This document shows positions 11,816-23,354 of a stretch of 64,000 nucleotides of DNA, in pieces. The stretch is from Mytilus galloprovincialis (lineage: Eukaryota > Mollusca > Bivalvia > Mytilida > Mytilidae), in assembly GCF_965363235.1 (NCBI RefSeq), contig NC_134849.1, positions 67,041,122-67,105,121 on the forward strand, read 5' to 3'. The position numbers were made by a program, and so were the translations under genes. Position 1 is the stretch's first letter, and each line of letters opens with the position of its first letter. A model generated the notes under the pieces. It was not told the DNA's origin. It searched no databases and saw nothing but the letters and a program-made list of their open reading frames with translations.

Positions 11816-13084
11816 TGTCAAAACCACTGGCCATTACAAATTATAGCTCTTTTTGGTTAATTTTCTAACAAATCATATGAAGTTCTTAAAAACTTATGTA
11901 TATCACAATTGTTTTGTCAGTAGGTAATTATATCATGTGTGTATGTCGTCTATCCGTACATTTAAGAACTGTCAGAGAAATACATGACGTCTGATAAAAG
12001 TATGAATATACAACCTTGCAAGAAAAAAATCTAGAAATATTGTTAAAAATGTTTTGCATAGCAATATCAAACAGTTGCAAGGAAGCTAAGGAATAGTTGA
12101 CGATAGAACAACAGTAGAAGATTGCTATATCAACTAACAAAAATAATTAATTAATGTCAAACATTCGTGTAAAACGCAGGTTGATTTAGACAAAATGCAA
12201 TGGTGACAAGACACGAATCTTGTATTCATGTAACTCGTGATGAATTTAAACTACTACCTTCTTCTTTAAAATGATTTTATACTGCATTAACAAACACCAG
12301 AAACATGTTGTTTTATGTCTTTTACAGTGTGTACTATGTATTTTAAACTTTGAAGTTGGCATGCGTTCATATTTGAATGATTGTCAATCTTCATTTAGTC
12401 TTGTATAATCTGAATACTACATTTACTTTCACATTTTCGTTCGAAGATACTTTTATCACACACTTCTATTTATATGTATATCAATTAGTAACTACTAAAT
12501 TTGAAGTGTAAGTTTAGTTTTGCATAATTTTATTCTCACATCGCGATTCTTTATCAATTATTGTCGGCAACAATCGACAATATACGCGTTAACTTCAAAC
12601 TAGTACGTTTGACCTTGATTTTAAGTCAGTTAAATGCTATTTAATGCTGCTCACAACCAACCCCTTTCATACAAGGATTTACGTATTTCATTTGTGTCAA
12701 GTCATGAAAGACATCAGGCTTAATATAAATAGCAGACGTGCGCCTTATCACGTATTATCCTTAGTGGTGCTTGACGCATATCAGAGGTCAAGTACTTTCA
12801 GTGACTTTTTCTTTGTTCTTAATGCGAGCATCTTTCATTCATTTTTCAGACACTCAAAACTGTATTTAAATCAGATTAAAAAAAAGGTGTTAAAAGGATA
12901 ACAACATTTTAGATATGAAATAACGCATCTTTTCAAGTACTTTAGTAAACAGTACTTAAGTGAATCATTTTGACATTTCAGAAACTAATATTTCAATTCC
13001 CAAATTGCCCCATAAATAAATTTTCCTACTCTGTTAAGTCCTTTTTTGTCCTAGCACTGCATTAGTTTTGTTTATATATACACT
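11816..13084. other. No gene recognised
   Basis: Only short spurious frames. No domain-like translation or clear repeat found. Confidence 0.55.
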
Positions 13085-13870
13085 AATTTTTGGCTTTCAA
13101 CTATCGAGTTTGAGCGCGTTCTTGAAAGTAAATTCAAAAATGTTCTTCGGATGCATTAAAACTATAATGTGGTGTTTTCAACTTTACATCACTGGGTCGA
13201 TATATCTGCTGGTGGATTACCTTCCCAATGGGGTGCTATCAGCTCAGTTGTTAGCACTTCGGTACTGACATGATTTATAACAAACCCTTCTAAAGATTAC
13301 ATGTTTATAAATCTTAAAATCATAACAAACTAAGGTTTTAACTCCTTTAGGCAAAGTTGACCATAGATATAGTTTGCTGTTCTTAAAGGTCATTTTTTGG
13401 CCATATAGCTCTACAATGATTTTGTTAAACATTTATTCACGGCTTTCAGATATTTGTCTTTGAGCGTTCCTGATGACGGTAAATCACGATAAGTACTTCG
13501 AAGGCATTAAATCTATAACTTATTTTTCATTTTTACAGCACTGGTCCGATACCCCTGCTGGCTGATAATCAGTCCCATATGGTATCATCATCTCAACAGT
13601 CAGTTCTTCGGTACTGATATGATTTATAACGAACTTTTCTAAAACTGTCCGTTAATGAATTCAGAAATTATCATAAACTTAGGTTCAACAACCTCAAGCC
13701 GAGATAACATGTCATACATTTGTCTGTTTTTGTAGGTCCTTTTTTGCCATATATCTCTGCAAATGTTAAAGTTATGATACATTCCTGGATTTCAACTGTT
13801 CCGCTGTGAGCGTTACTGATAAAGATCAATAAAAAAGCTCTACGGACACATGATATTCATAACGTGTTGC
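13085..13870 (-). repeat. Diverged copies of the 363-bp tandem family
   Basis: Two units and part of a third, about 355 bp each. Each contains a form of CACTGGGTCGATATATCTGC, then GTTGTTAGCACTTCGGTACTG, then ATGATTTATAACAAAC. These correspond in order to the palindrome-arm units (for example 4708-4800) and are clearly older. Confidence 0.65.
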
Positions 13871-15334
13871 TTTGAGTTTTGTAAATGTATTTGATCATCT
13901 ACCAAACACAAAAAGAAATGAAATACTTTTTATGTGTAAAAACACAAGGGACTCAACTGTATATCTGATTGCATGGTGTTTCTCTTTATTTGTTCATATC
14001 AATTATATATTTGATATAAAACCGACTGCGGTGCACTCGATATGGTTCACCAGAAACCTGTCTTCATATGCTATTCTTCGAGAAGAAACTAAAAACTAAT
14101 AGCAAAGGACTACATTTTGAAATATGATATGATTAAAACTTACCAATATTACTGCTTTGATTATATCCTCGTTGTAAAACACATTGAAATAATATATCTG
14201 AATAGATTCTGAATAAATATTTGAATTTAATCCAAAGTTTGAAACATCACAATCACTAACAACGACATCTCTTTCTTCGTTTGTTTGCATTAGGAGTATA
14301 CTTTCATCACTTTATCAATTTTGAAACACAAAACTCATGTAAAGGTGTTCACGGAAAATATGAGCGGAAAATGTGAGTAGTCCTGACGCACGCAAAAATT
14401 ATTACACGCATACCCTGTGTTTTATTCTTCGTGTAGCAATACATGTTGTTTACCTTCAACTGTACTGCTGTTTGTCTATTTTTATAGTCGAGCTACTTTT
14501 TAAAGTGGCCAACATGTAGATTTTTTTTTAATGCAAAGAAAGTTTGTTCCAAAACAATTTTCATACTTGATGAAAATAAATATTTGATTGAATTGTTCTT
14601 TTGTTTTACCTTTTTGGACGTGTAAAACAATGTTTTAAGTAAGATATAAGCCTCAGAATTTTCCAATATTTTACATAATGGACTGTTATTGGCTTATATC
14701 CCTTACATAATGTAAAAAATGCAATTCTTTTTACAAAGGCTCAACATTAATATGTTGATTTTTACTGTGATTATTTTAAACCATGCATTTCATTTTTGCA
14801 CATGTATTATCAAATGCATACATGTAGTTGTAAATTTTTACAATTTGCTTCCTCTAATTATATTAGGTTTTTTACCATATTGTTCAAAATTCAATATTGT
14901 GTGTAGTGGTTGTCGTATTGAATGTAAGACTCTGATAATGAACGGGATTGAGATGTATATGATGTTTAAAGCCACCACTTGTTTATAAACCTTTTAAAGC
15001 TTCATACACATAACAGAACAATTATTTAAAAGATCAAGTTTTAGTAAGAAACATGATCGTATTTAGTTATCGGCTTTTATTTTTATCACCCTAAGGAATA
15101 TTGTAATGATGATCATAACAATTCAATGTATCAACATTCGCCTTTTGTGAAGACCGTAATGTCAGTGTTTAGATGGCTTTTAGTTTTTGTTGTTTGGTTG
15201 CAGTCTGATCGACGTATATCCAAAAAAAAAAAATCAATTCAATACAATATATTTGAAGCAACATTATAACATCAGTACTTTTAGCAGAAATAACTTTGAA
15301 AAGCATCACTTTGACTTTGAGTAGATGCAGTGCA
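13871..15334. other. No gene recognised
   Basis: AT-rich with short open frames of 64-89 codons on both strands. None has domain-like composition. Confidence 0.55.
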
Positions 15335-15420
15335 AAAGAGGGACGAAAGATACCAAAGGGACAGTCAGACTCGTAAATCTAAAACAAACTGACAACGCCA
15401 TGGCTAAAATGAAACAGCAC
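15335..15420 (-). repeat. Family D tail fragment
   Basis: GGGACGAAAGATACCAAAGG through AACGCCATGGCTAAAA is the reverse complement of the extreme 3' end of family D. It is heavily 5' truncated. Confidence 0.75.
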
Positions 15421-16202
15421 ACATGTGAAAGAATTGTGTTGTTGTAGTCATGATAAAGCAGTAAAATTCCTTATTGTTGATGATTTACTACATGCACACT
15501 ACATAATTTTAATACACTTTCAAACTACATTTCGCCATATCACGTGTCTCAAATACCAAGTAGCCAATTGGATTTATCTTAAGATAGCATATGAGTTGAT
15601 AAGGATAAAAAAAGGATAGCATATCTGGACTGAATTTATAACCCTTCAACTTCAAAAAAGTGTAAATATTATGAGAACAACTTCGGTATTAACAACCAAA
15701 TAATCAATTAAGCAATTCATTGTATGAGTTATAGGTAATGCACATACCTATATTGAGTAATAAAAGTATTACCACTGCACGATTTTATTGAAAAGTGATG
15801 ATACAATTGAATTGCAGTACAATTTAACATCAAGCATCTGCTGCTTTTTTCTTTTTCCTTCTGTTTGTCATGCAGCGATCAACCATGGCTTTTCATAACC
15901 ATTGTCTATATACTTATGTTGTTCTTGAAGTTACCGTAGTTGAAGAAGCAGGAAAAATCTCTTAGTCACTTCTACCAGAAGTCCTTGTATATTTTCAATC
16001 GATATACTTGTGACACCTATCTAATTTCAAAATGTGTCATATCAAAGTTAATATTTTTTAGTTAAAATCTTCAAAACATACATCAAATTGCATTTAATTA
16101 ACTGCATCATTTCTAACAATGAATGGGTGACCAATATACATATTCAATATTTCTATTTGGTGTATGCGCAATATATTACCCATCATCCTTAAATTATGAA
16201 AG
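15421..16202. other. No gene recognised
   Basis: Spacer between two family D fragments. No feature supported. Confidence 0.5.
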
Positions 16203-16445
16203 AGTGAAATAGGGGCGAAAGAAAACAGAGGGACAGTCAAACTCATAGATCGAAATTAAACTGACAACGCAATGGCAAAAACGAAAAAATAAACGGACAT
16301 TAATAGTTTACAAGACACAAAATAGAAAACAAAAGACTAAACAATACGTACCCCCACCAAAGGCTCTGGATGATATCAGATGCTCCGGAAGGGAATCAGT
16401 TTCTGTTCCAGATGTTGCACCTGTCGTGTTGCTAATGTCATTAGA
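16203..16445 (-). mobile_element. Family D retroelement 3' end
   Basis: Reverse-complement family D blocks in order: GAGGGACAGTCAAACTC, CTGACAACGCAATGGC, CCCCCACCAAAGGCTC, GATGCTCCGGAAGGG, GCACCTGTCGTGTTGC. Confidence 0.75.
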
Positions 16446-17095
16446 ACCCTGTAAGTAATCTATTACCTGCACTGTCACGTTTATATAAATTCACTGTGAC
16501 AAGCTCAAGTAACAGTATCGCATTACAATTGGGTTTGACGATGTAATTTTCGCACACATTCATGCAAGCCATTGATCTATTGGACATTGTTTGCTTTGAG
16601 TGATAGAAAGTAAAATAGAGTAGCCACAAACATGGTATATTATCTTTGCTTCAGCTGCTTCATAAAAACCTTATTTGTCCTATTGGAGTCAGGTAATGAT
16701 CCATATATAACATATTATTTAGCATTTTATAAAATTAATAGAAAACCTGCATGACCAAGATTGTGTGTTACAACAGTTTTAAAAAGGGAAAGGAAACTCA
16801 AAACAGAATATAGGTACAGGAAAATGTCAATGAGACATGAACATGCATAAGCCAGAAATGAACAGTTTCTTCCATGATTACGTTCAGATTGGACATTGAA
16901 GAAAACATTGAAAAAAACTTAAAAGGTTTATGGACATTTGACAATCTTATTCGTCGTTATTGGTTGTTTATTGAAGTGTTTTTCTATTCATATATATGTG
17001 TATTAATTGGATGGTGAAACACCAAGCATCACTTCACAATAGTGTTAGCACCTTTCAAGTCCTTACAGTAAATGTCTTCTTAAGTTCATTATGTC
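16446..17095. other. No gene recognised
   Basis: No repeat boundary or coding pattern seen. Contains a 62-codon spurious minus frame. Confidence 0.5.
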
Positions 17096-17569
17096 TAGCC
17101 TGGGGTCCTGGCTAATCTTGTCAGTATAGCCAGGCGTGTATCAATATACTATTACTGCCTGTTAATGATTGGTTAAAATTTGTCGTGCAAATTTTGTTTA
17201 ACATCTATATCCAATCAATTGTTGTTTTATATCAATTAGTAAAAATTAGACTGTAATTATTTTTCTTTATGAATTGATGTACAGTGTTATCATATCTAAT
17301 TATTAGTATGATGCTAATTGGTAAGCAGAAAAAGGGTTAATTCTTATCAGCAATCGCCTGGTGAGAAAGTTAAAAGCTTAAGATTTCACATAACCAAGGT
17401 GTGAATTGGATTTTATTTTTGCTGGTTAACATCAAACATCAAATTTATGCAAATATTTATTCAGCCTCACTTTAGATTCAGAGTCAACTAGCACTGAATC
17501 GATCACATGGTATTTGTTCCCCACCTGGCCCTTACGACGCACAGCTAGATTGGGCCGGATGCCAGGCTA
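17096..17569. mobile_element. 474-bp non-autonomous DNA transposon with 9-bp target duplication
   Basis: The ends read TAGCCTGGGGTCCTGGC and, inverted, TAGCCTGGCATCCGGCC (imperfect TIRs of about 17 bp). They are flanked by the direct repeat CATTATGTC at 17087-17095 and 17570-17578. Nine-base duplications are typical of Mutator-like elements and eight-base ones of hAT. The superfamily is left open. No transposase inside. Confidence 0.75.
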
Positions 17570-17634
17570 CATTATGTCATGGTATGATTTGAAAAAATAT
17601 AATTTCAAAAATATCTCTTCATAATTTGGAAAAG

Positions 17635-17930
17635 AAAAGGTAAAATAACAAAAACACCGAACTCCGATGAAAATTCAAAACGAATGTCTTGTTATCAAAT
17701 GGGTAAATCAAAAGCTCAAACGCATCAAACGTCAGAATGGATAACAACGGTCATATTCTTGACTTGGTACAGACATTTTTGTATGCAGAGAACGGTGGAT
17801 TTAACCTAGTTTTATTACTAGCTTAACCTCTCAACTGTATAACAGTCGACAAAAAAGTACAATTACAAAAATACCGAACTGTGATGAAAATTATAAACGG
17901 GAATTTTATGAGCAATTAACAATAAAGGAA
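17635..17930 (-). repeat. Family E retroelement fragments
   Basis: Two adjacent starts (ACCGAACTCCGATGAAAATT near 17658 and ACCGAACTGTGATGAAAATT near 17873) and 'CTTGACTTGGTACAGACA' link this to the palindrome outer edge at 1-60 and to 5481-5640. Confidence 0.55.
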
Positions 17931-18412
17931 TAAGTGTGTTTACGTCCTTAGATAATTTGGAGTACAATATAGATCTAAAAAAACATGTACATTATTCTTA
18001 ACGATGATAAAAAGGATACCGTTATCATTCATTCTACATATAACAAAAATTCGAACTTTGGTCTACAAAATACATATCTTTAAATTATAAGGAAGCAATT
18101 GCCGATGTTATCAACAATTGTGATACTTAAAATTCTTTCCAATGTATAACAGTATCTGCATTGCATACAGGATGAACTGACAACAATAATATATGAAACG
18201 TGAGTATTAAATTTGTATTTGTGTTGGAAAGAAATAAAGTGTGTATTGCAGTTCAGTAAAAAGAAATTATTATGTTTTGATGTTCGCACTTTTGTTAGTA
18301 CAGCCAAAGTACCATGGCATTCGGTCAATATTAATTACTAATGACAACATTGCATATATCAAACTATATGATCTATGTATGCGTGTATAACTTTTTTGAT
18401 TTTAATATAAAT

Positions 18413-18850
18413 AAGGAGATGTGGTTTAATTGCCAGAAACAACTATTCATCAAAGTTCAAGTGAAATGGAGGTAAGCAATTATAGGCATAAATCTCATAC
18501 TGATTGTCGGTCTTAAAGGTCAAAACAAAACAAAATATGAAACTATTCAATTGAGAAAACTAGCAGCCTAATGTATAACAAAAAACAAATATGACAGATA
18601 TGAACTATAGACTCTTGACTTGGTGTAGGCACAATGTGACTGGGTTAAACATGTTTGATGCCGCAAAGGCTCTTCCTTACTCTGGTCAGTGATGTAGCGG
18701 CACAATACAAAACTAACTACAAAAGCAATCAACGAATAATGAATATTAGACATAGCAATGAACGACATGCAATCACTACATTACAGTCTCCTGACCTAGG
18801 ACAGGAACATGCATATAGAATACTGCTCAGTTAAACATGTTTGACATCGG
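18413..18850 (-). repeat. Degenerate family A copy
   Basis: Block order of family A (AAGGAGATGTGGTTTAATTGCC, then GAGAAAACTAGCAGCC, then CTTGACTTGGTGTAGGC, then GGGTTAAACATGTTTGATGCC) with many substitutions. The tail repeats partly at 18786-18850. Confidence 0.6.
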
Positions 18851-19452
18851 ACATGTTAGACATGGCCTCATTTTTTCCCTTCATTTCAGATATTTAGATA
18901 TGACATATTTTGAATCGTTGTGATAACGTATTTCTTATGGACAAGTCCTTGTTTTTATATCGAATTTTAACATAAAACTATGTGAAAAATTACAATTATA
19001 TACTAATTTCTTCTTAATCCATTTAATTATGAGATATCGGTAAACTGGTGAACTAACAGCTGACATTTACATTTAAAAAATGTCCATTATTTCCGATTCA
19101 TTTGTCAGTAGTTAAAAGTCACATAATTTTAAGACTGCAACTCAATGATACTAAAGGGGTTTTAATTGTTAATATATTCTCTTTCAAGATCTCGTTTGGT
19201 TTTACGGTCTACAGTTTTATAAAGGGAATTGTTATAAATATGTATATAAGGTGAAGAAATACAAATGATAAAATGAGTCACTCTTTTTATTCTCCTTCTC
19301 TCATTGAACTGTAATATCTGCATGGGATTCTATCAAATTGCAAAGCATGACGTTGTCAGATTACTTATACTTGTAAGTGGTTATGTATATTTCGTCTCTC
19401 AGTGTAAGTGTGTATCTAAAAGATTGCTATATCTTTCAGATTCAGCTTCAGA
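18851..19452 (+). other. TLR upstream region
   Basis: AT-rich leader to the Toll-like receptor. A possible 3' splice site (ATATCTTTCAG|ATTCAGC at 19440) lies just before the ATG, suggesting an intron in the 5' UTR. No TATA box or other promoter element can be fixed with confidence. Confidence 0.4.
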
Positions 19453-21584
19453 ATGAGACTAAAAGACCTTGCTATCTGGTTATGGCTTAAATTCTATTTG
19501 ATACTTGAATACAGGACAGAGACTGCATATTGCGCCAATCATTGTCAGTGTTTAAGTAAACCTATCGTTATTTGTTCCGGTCGAGATTTAAATTATATTC
19601 CCACAATGCCGAGCGGTACGACTGTGGTTGTAATGAACGGGACCAATCTAACTCACATCGGGGAAAATGGATTGGTCAATCTTACAGACCATGTTATAAA
19701 AAAATTAAAGTTCGAAGATAATATTATTTCGTATATACATCCTAAGGCATTTGACGGATTAGTGTACCTAAGCAGTTTGTTCATTTGGTACGAAAGAAGA
19801 CTCGATGTCAATATTCTTAAAATTGTCATTGACAACATGCCAAAAACACATCTCAAATTTCTTCATTTGCGCTTTAATCAGTGGACATCGCTCCCTCGAG
19901 ATATGTTCATGAGTTTCACAAATAACTCTCTCCGAACACTGTGGTTGGAAGGAAATAGATTTTATAATATGAACTGCTCAATCTTTTCTCCTTTGAAAAA
20001 ACTTAAAAAACTTTACTTACCCGGAAATTCAATATCATACTTTGCTACAACTGGCATACCAAAAACAGTCATGGATTTATATCTAAACAATAATTCGCTC
20101 CATCTTATTCCCAATTGGTGTAAAGATCGCCACAGAGAAACAAGTTTTCTACCAGATTTACGAAATTTAGAACTCAATTCCAACAATATCGGCGATATCG
20201 GTAAACATTCACTATTTGCCTTCCAAGAGTTGAAGTCCTGAACTTAGATGGCATCCATATTGGAAAAATAAGAGACAACATTTTCGCCTCGATGAAAATG
20301 TTGAATACCGTGAAGCTATCTAATATTGGAAATCTAAAAAGAATTGAAAGCTTCGCCTTTAATTCCTCATCTTTAATATCGCTTATAATGGAACAAACTT
20401 TTTTTCATTTCGATAGATCCGGTTTCAACCCACAAACAATATTTGCATCAACGCCAAATCTCGAATTTCTCAGTTTATCTCATAATTACTTTCCAAAAGA
20501 TGAGATGATTGTATACAGCATGTTTTCACCTTTAGTTAGATTAAAGAAGTTGATACTGGCATCAACTAGAATTACAATTCTTCCAAGATATGTATTTTCC
20601 AAATTTAAGTCGTTAAGGGTGCTTAGTTTAGATGCAAACAAAATCACAGCCTGGAATAACGGTGCTGACATTTTTCAAAACATGACATCCCTTAAAAGAC
20701 TTATTTTATCAAATAATCAGATTGACACTGTGAATGAATCTTCATTTCCGCCTAATATGTTAACTTCAGTAGATGGCATAGATTTGAGTAATAATCCGTA
20801 TACGTGTGATTGTAACCTTTTATGGTTCAGCGATATGTTAAAAAGCACACCATCTAAATTTCTTCAATACCCGTTTGCATATAGATGTCATCAACCTTCT
20901 AAATTTGTTGGACGGTTTGTAATGCAATTTGTAGAATCAAAGAAGACATGTCCGCCCTGGAATCCCTTATACACCATGGCAATATGTATATCTTCCTTTG
21001 GGATAATAATGGTGACTTTTATTTTTGTGGGAGTAAAATGTCAAACAAACATTAAAAACTATATCTATTTATGGCGAGTACAATCTAGTAGAAAAAAAGG
21101 TTACATCCCTTTACCGGAAGCCGACGATTTTGAGTATCACGCATTTGTAGTGTATTGTGACGCAGATCGTTCTTGGGTTCACGAAACTTTTCTTGTAAAA
21201 ATGGAACGAGAGGAGGGCGTCAAGTTATGCGTCCACCATAGAGATTTTGATGTTGGCGAATCCATTACCGAAAATATTGACAAATATTTAGAGAAATCTT
21301 GGAAAGTTGTAATCATCATATCGAATGAATTTGCGAAAAGTGAATGGTGCCAATGGGAAGTTGACGTGGTTCAGGAAAGACGTCGAAGACATGGACGAGA
21401 TGTTGTCTTGCTTATTACGTTAGAAAGCATTGATTCCAAACATATGACAAGGCGACTACGAACACTTTTAGATAGCGCAAGCCCTATAATGTATCAAAGA
21501 GGTTTGGGCGAAGTCCTCTTTTGGAAGGCTGTTACTGAATCACTGAGGAAACCATTAGGGAACCCTCCAACGTCACAACTGTAA
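19453..21584 (+). CDS. Toll-like receptor, single coding exon, interrupted by one frameshift
   Basis: Membrane pattern-recognition receptor of the Toll family, expected to signal through MyD88-type adaptors by TIR-TIR contact. The first frame (19453-20241, 262 aa) has an N-terminal hydrophobic segment, an LRRNT-like cysteine cluster (C27, C31, C33, C41) and leucine-rich repeats. The second frame continues from about 20223 to 21584 with more LRRs, an LRRCT (NPYTCDCNLLWF), a transmembrane segment (TMAICISSFGIIMVTFIFVG) and a TIR domain. TIR boxes visible: YHAFVVY (box 1), LCVHHRDFDVGESI (box 2, with V where vertebrate TLRs have P) and a late FW (box 3). The frames overlap near 20231. A missing G in 'GAGTTGAAGTCC' would explain the shift, and no GT-AG intron fits. 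About 710 residues in all. It could be a recent pseudogene, a null allele or a sequence error. Subfamily not assigned. Confidence 0.88.
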
Positions 21585-22220
21585 CAGATTCTGACAAAAC
21601 AATGCCATGGTCTAAACTCAATTTACACCAATGGAACCGCGTGAGATACATGTAATGCAACTGTATAGTTCTTTCTACTCTGTAGTAACTACACATTTAC
21701 TATAATGAAGAGCTATATGTCTAAGCTTTTTACATGAGTTTGTTTTAAAATATGTTGATTTGGGCCTGGGAGTCTAATATTTCAATAATTTATCATGTAC
21801 TTGTTCACATGTTATCTCTTTAATGGTTAGTTTTCTCATCAATATTCAAACCACATCTCCTTATTTTCTTATAACTTAGTACAATAAAAGTTAAATTAAT
21901 CATAATTTGACTTTCTTCTCAGCCAGTATTTTTTGTTTGGAGTTGGAACACTATTGAGGGCATTAATATGAATATCAGTTGATATCAGCATTTGGTTTGG
22001 GCATGTCTTGTGTAATGAATTGATACATCATACCTTTTTTTTTTCTTTTACCCATTATATATGTATGTCTTCGTTGCTACGAATGTTATTGCATCTGCAG
22101 AAATAACCCAGATCTCTCAGACATTAATGCTTAAGGGCCCTTTTCATTTTCATTTTTTTATTTCCAAATTAACAACGCATTCTTTAATTACAAGCAAACC
22201 CTCACAGAATCTGATAATAA
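21585..22220 (+). other. TLR 3' flank
   Basis: Downstream of the TLR stop. It holds a candidate polyadenylation signal and a short stretch near 21820-21870 that resembles a decayed family A end (TTCTCATCAATATTCAAACC). Confidence 0.4.
21883..21888 (+). promoter_or_regulatory. Candidate poly(A) signal for TLR
   Basis: AATAAA about 300 bases after the TLR stop. It is the first canonical hexamer noticed downstream. Confidence 0.4.
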
Positions 22221-22640
22221 TGAGAATGGAAACAGGGAGTGTGTCAAAGAGACAAAATTCAGTGGTTATGGTTTGTTGCTGTGTTTACATATATTTTTTT
22301 GTTGTTGATTTTTTGGTACATTAATCTGGCTATTGTCTCATTTGAATTGTTTTACATTTGTCATTGTTAGGTCTTTTATAGCTGACTCTACTGCATTGGC
22401 TTTGCTTATTGTTGAATGTTGTACGGTGACCTATAGTTGTTAATTTCTGTGTGATTTTGGTCTCTTGTGATTGTAACAAGTAGGCAATCATACAACATAA
22501 CAAAGAACAAAACACAGCCACAAATGGGTCTTAAAGGCAGGGAGAAAATACTGCAACTGGAGGAGGGCATCAGTAGCCCTTCTTACAAAAATGTATACTA
22601 GTTCAGCAAGATGGATGTCACATGCATTCCAGGAAATGTA
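22221..22640. mobile_element. Nested retroposons: family A inside family B
   Basis: Family B sequence runs 22221-22256 (GAGAATGGAAACAGGGAG, minus-sense) and resumes at about 22501 (AAAATGTATACTAGTTCAG near 22590). The segment 22257-22500 is a plus-sense family A copy ending in a form of the conserved tail. The A insertion therefore postdates the B insertion. Both are decayed. Confidence 0.65.
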
Positions 22641-23195
22641 TTGATGAGTTAACTAAATCAACCTAAACCATGAATAATTACTGTAAAAACTCATAAATCA
22701 TTGAAATGTTTTTTATAGAAAAAATTTAGATAGAATAAAAGTTACAAAAATGAAAAAAATTGCATTCTTTAAAAATCTTAAACCCATATTTGTATGCATA
22801 ATTTCCTCACATTATTATCAATTGGTCAACCATTGCAATAATAAATGCATGTAAAAGTTTATTATTCCTGTTTCAATTAAAATTTTGAAAAATAAAACTG
22901 CCACAAAACATTTTCATGTCTACAGTAATCGATCAATGTCATATTGAAATTAATTCTATTTTGGACTGTGAGTGAAGAATTTAACCAAAAGCCTGTAGAT
23001 TCTAAAACACGAAATCTTTTTGACGATTTATTTTCAAAATTCATTGTGTCAGGTTTATAGAAGTAATCTGCATGTGTTATTTTTATTTTTAAAGAAATCG
23101 AAACTCCTATGAAACCTATGGTCAAAGGCCATGTCAACTTTATCTTTAACAATGATTCACATAACACAATATGAAATTAACAATTTAATTCTCTG

Positions 23196-23354
23196 TCACA
23201 TCAGTATCTGAAGCCTTGGTTCTGGTGGTGGTGGGTTATGCATTTGTTTTTCCAGTGCCTGATATTCATCTATCAGAGTATTAAGAGATTCATAGCTCTG
23301 GTTAAAGTCTGATACCTCCATTCCTTCTATATGTGTATAATGATGGACATGAGC
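23196..23354 (-). CDS. TUBE1: TUBE1 exon 12 (terminal)
   Basis: Acceptor TTTTTCCAG. Residues 434-485 then TGA at 23198-23196. Includes AHVHHYTHIEGMEVSDFNQS and ends RLQILM. Confidence 0.93.
   Translation of the reverse strand, partial: AHVHHYTHIEGMEVSDFNQSYESLNTLIDEYQALEKQMHNPPPPEPRLQILM

Noticed and set aside
12558..12590. Small inverted repeat TTGTCGGCAACAATCGACAA
   Set aside because: Too short and imperfect to separate from chance in AT-rich DNA.
20224..20291. Small intron joining the two TLR frames
   Set aside because: No GT...AG pair of plausible size fits, and LRR spacing is continuous if a single base is missing.
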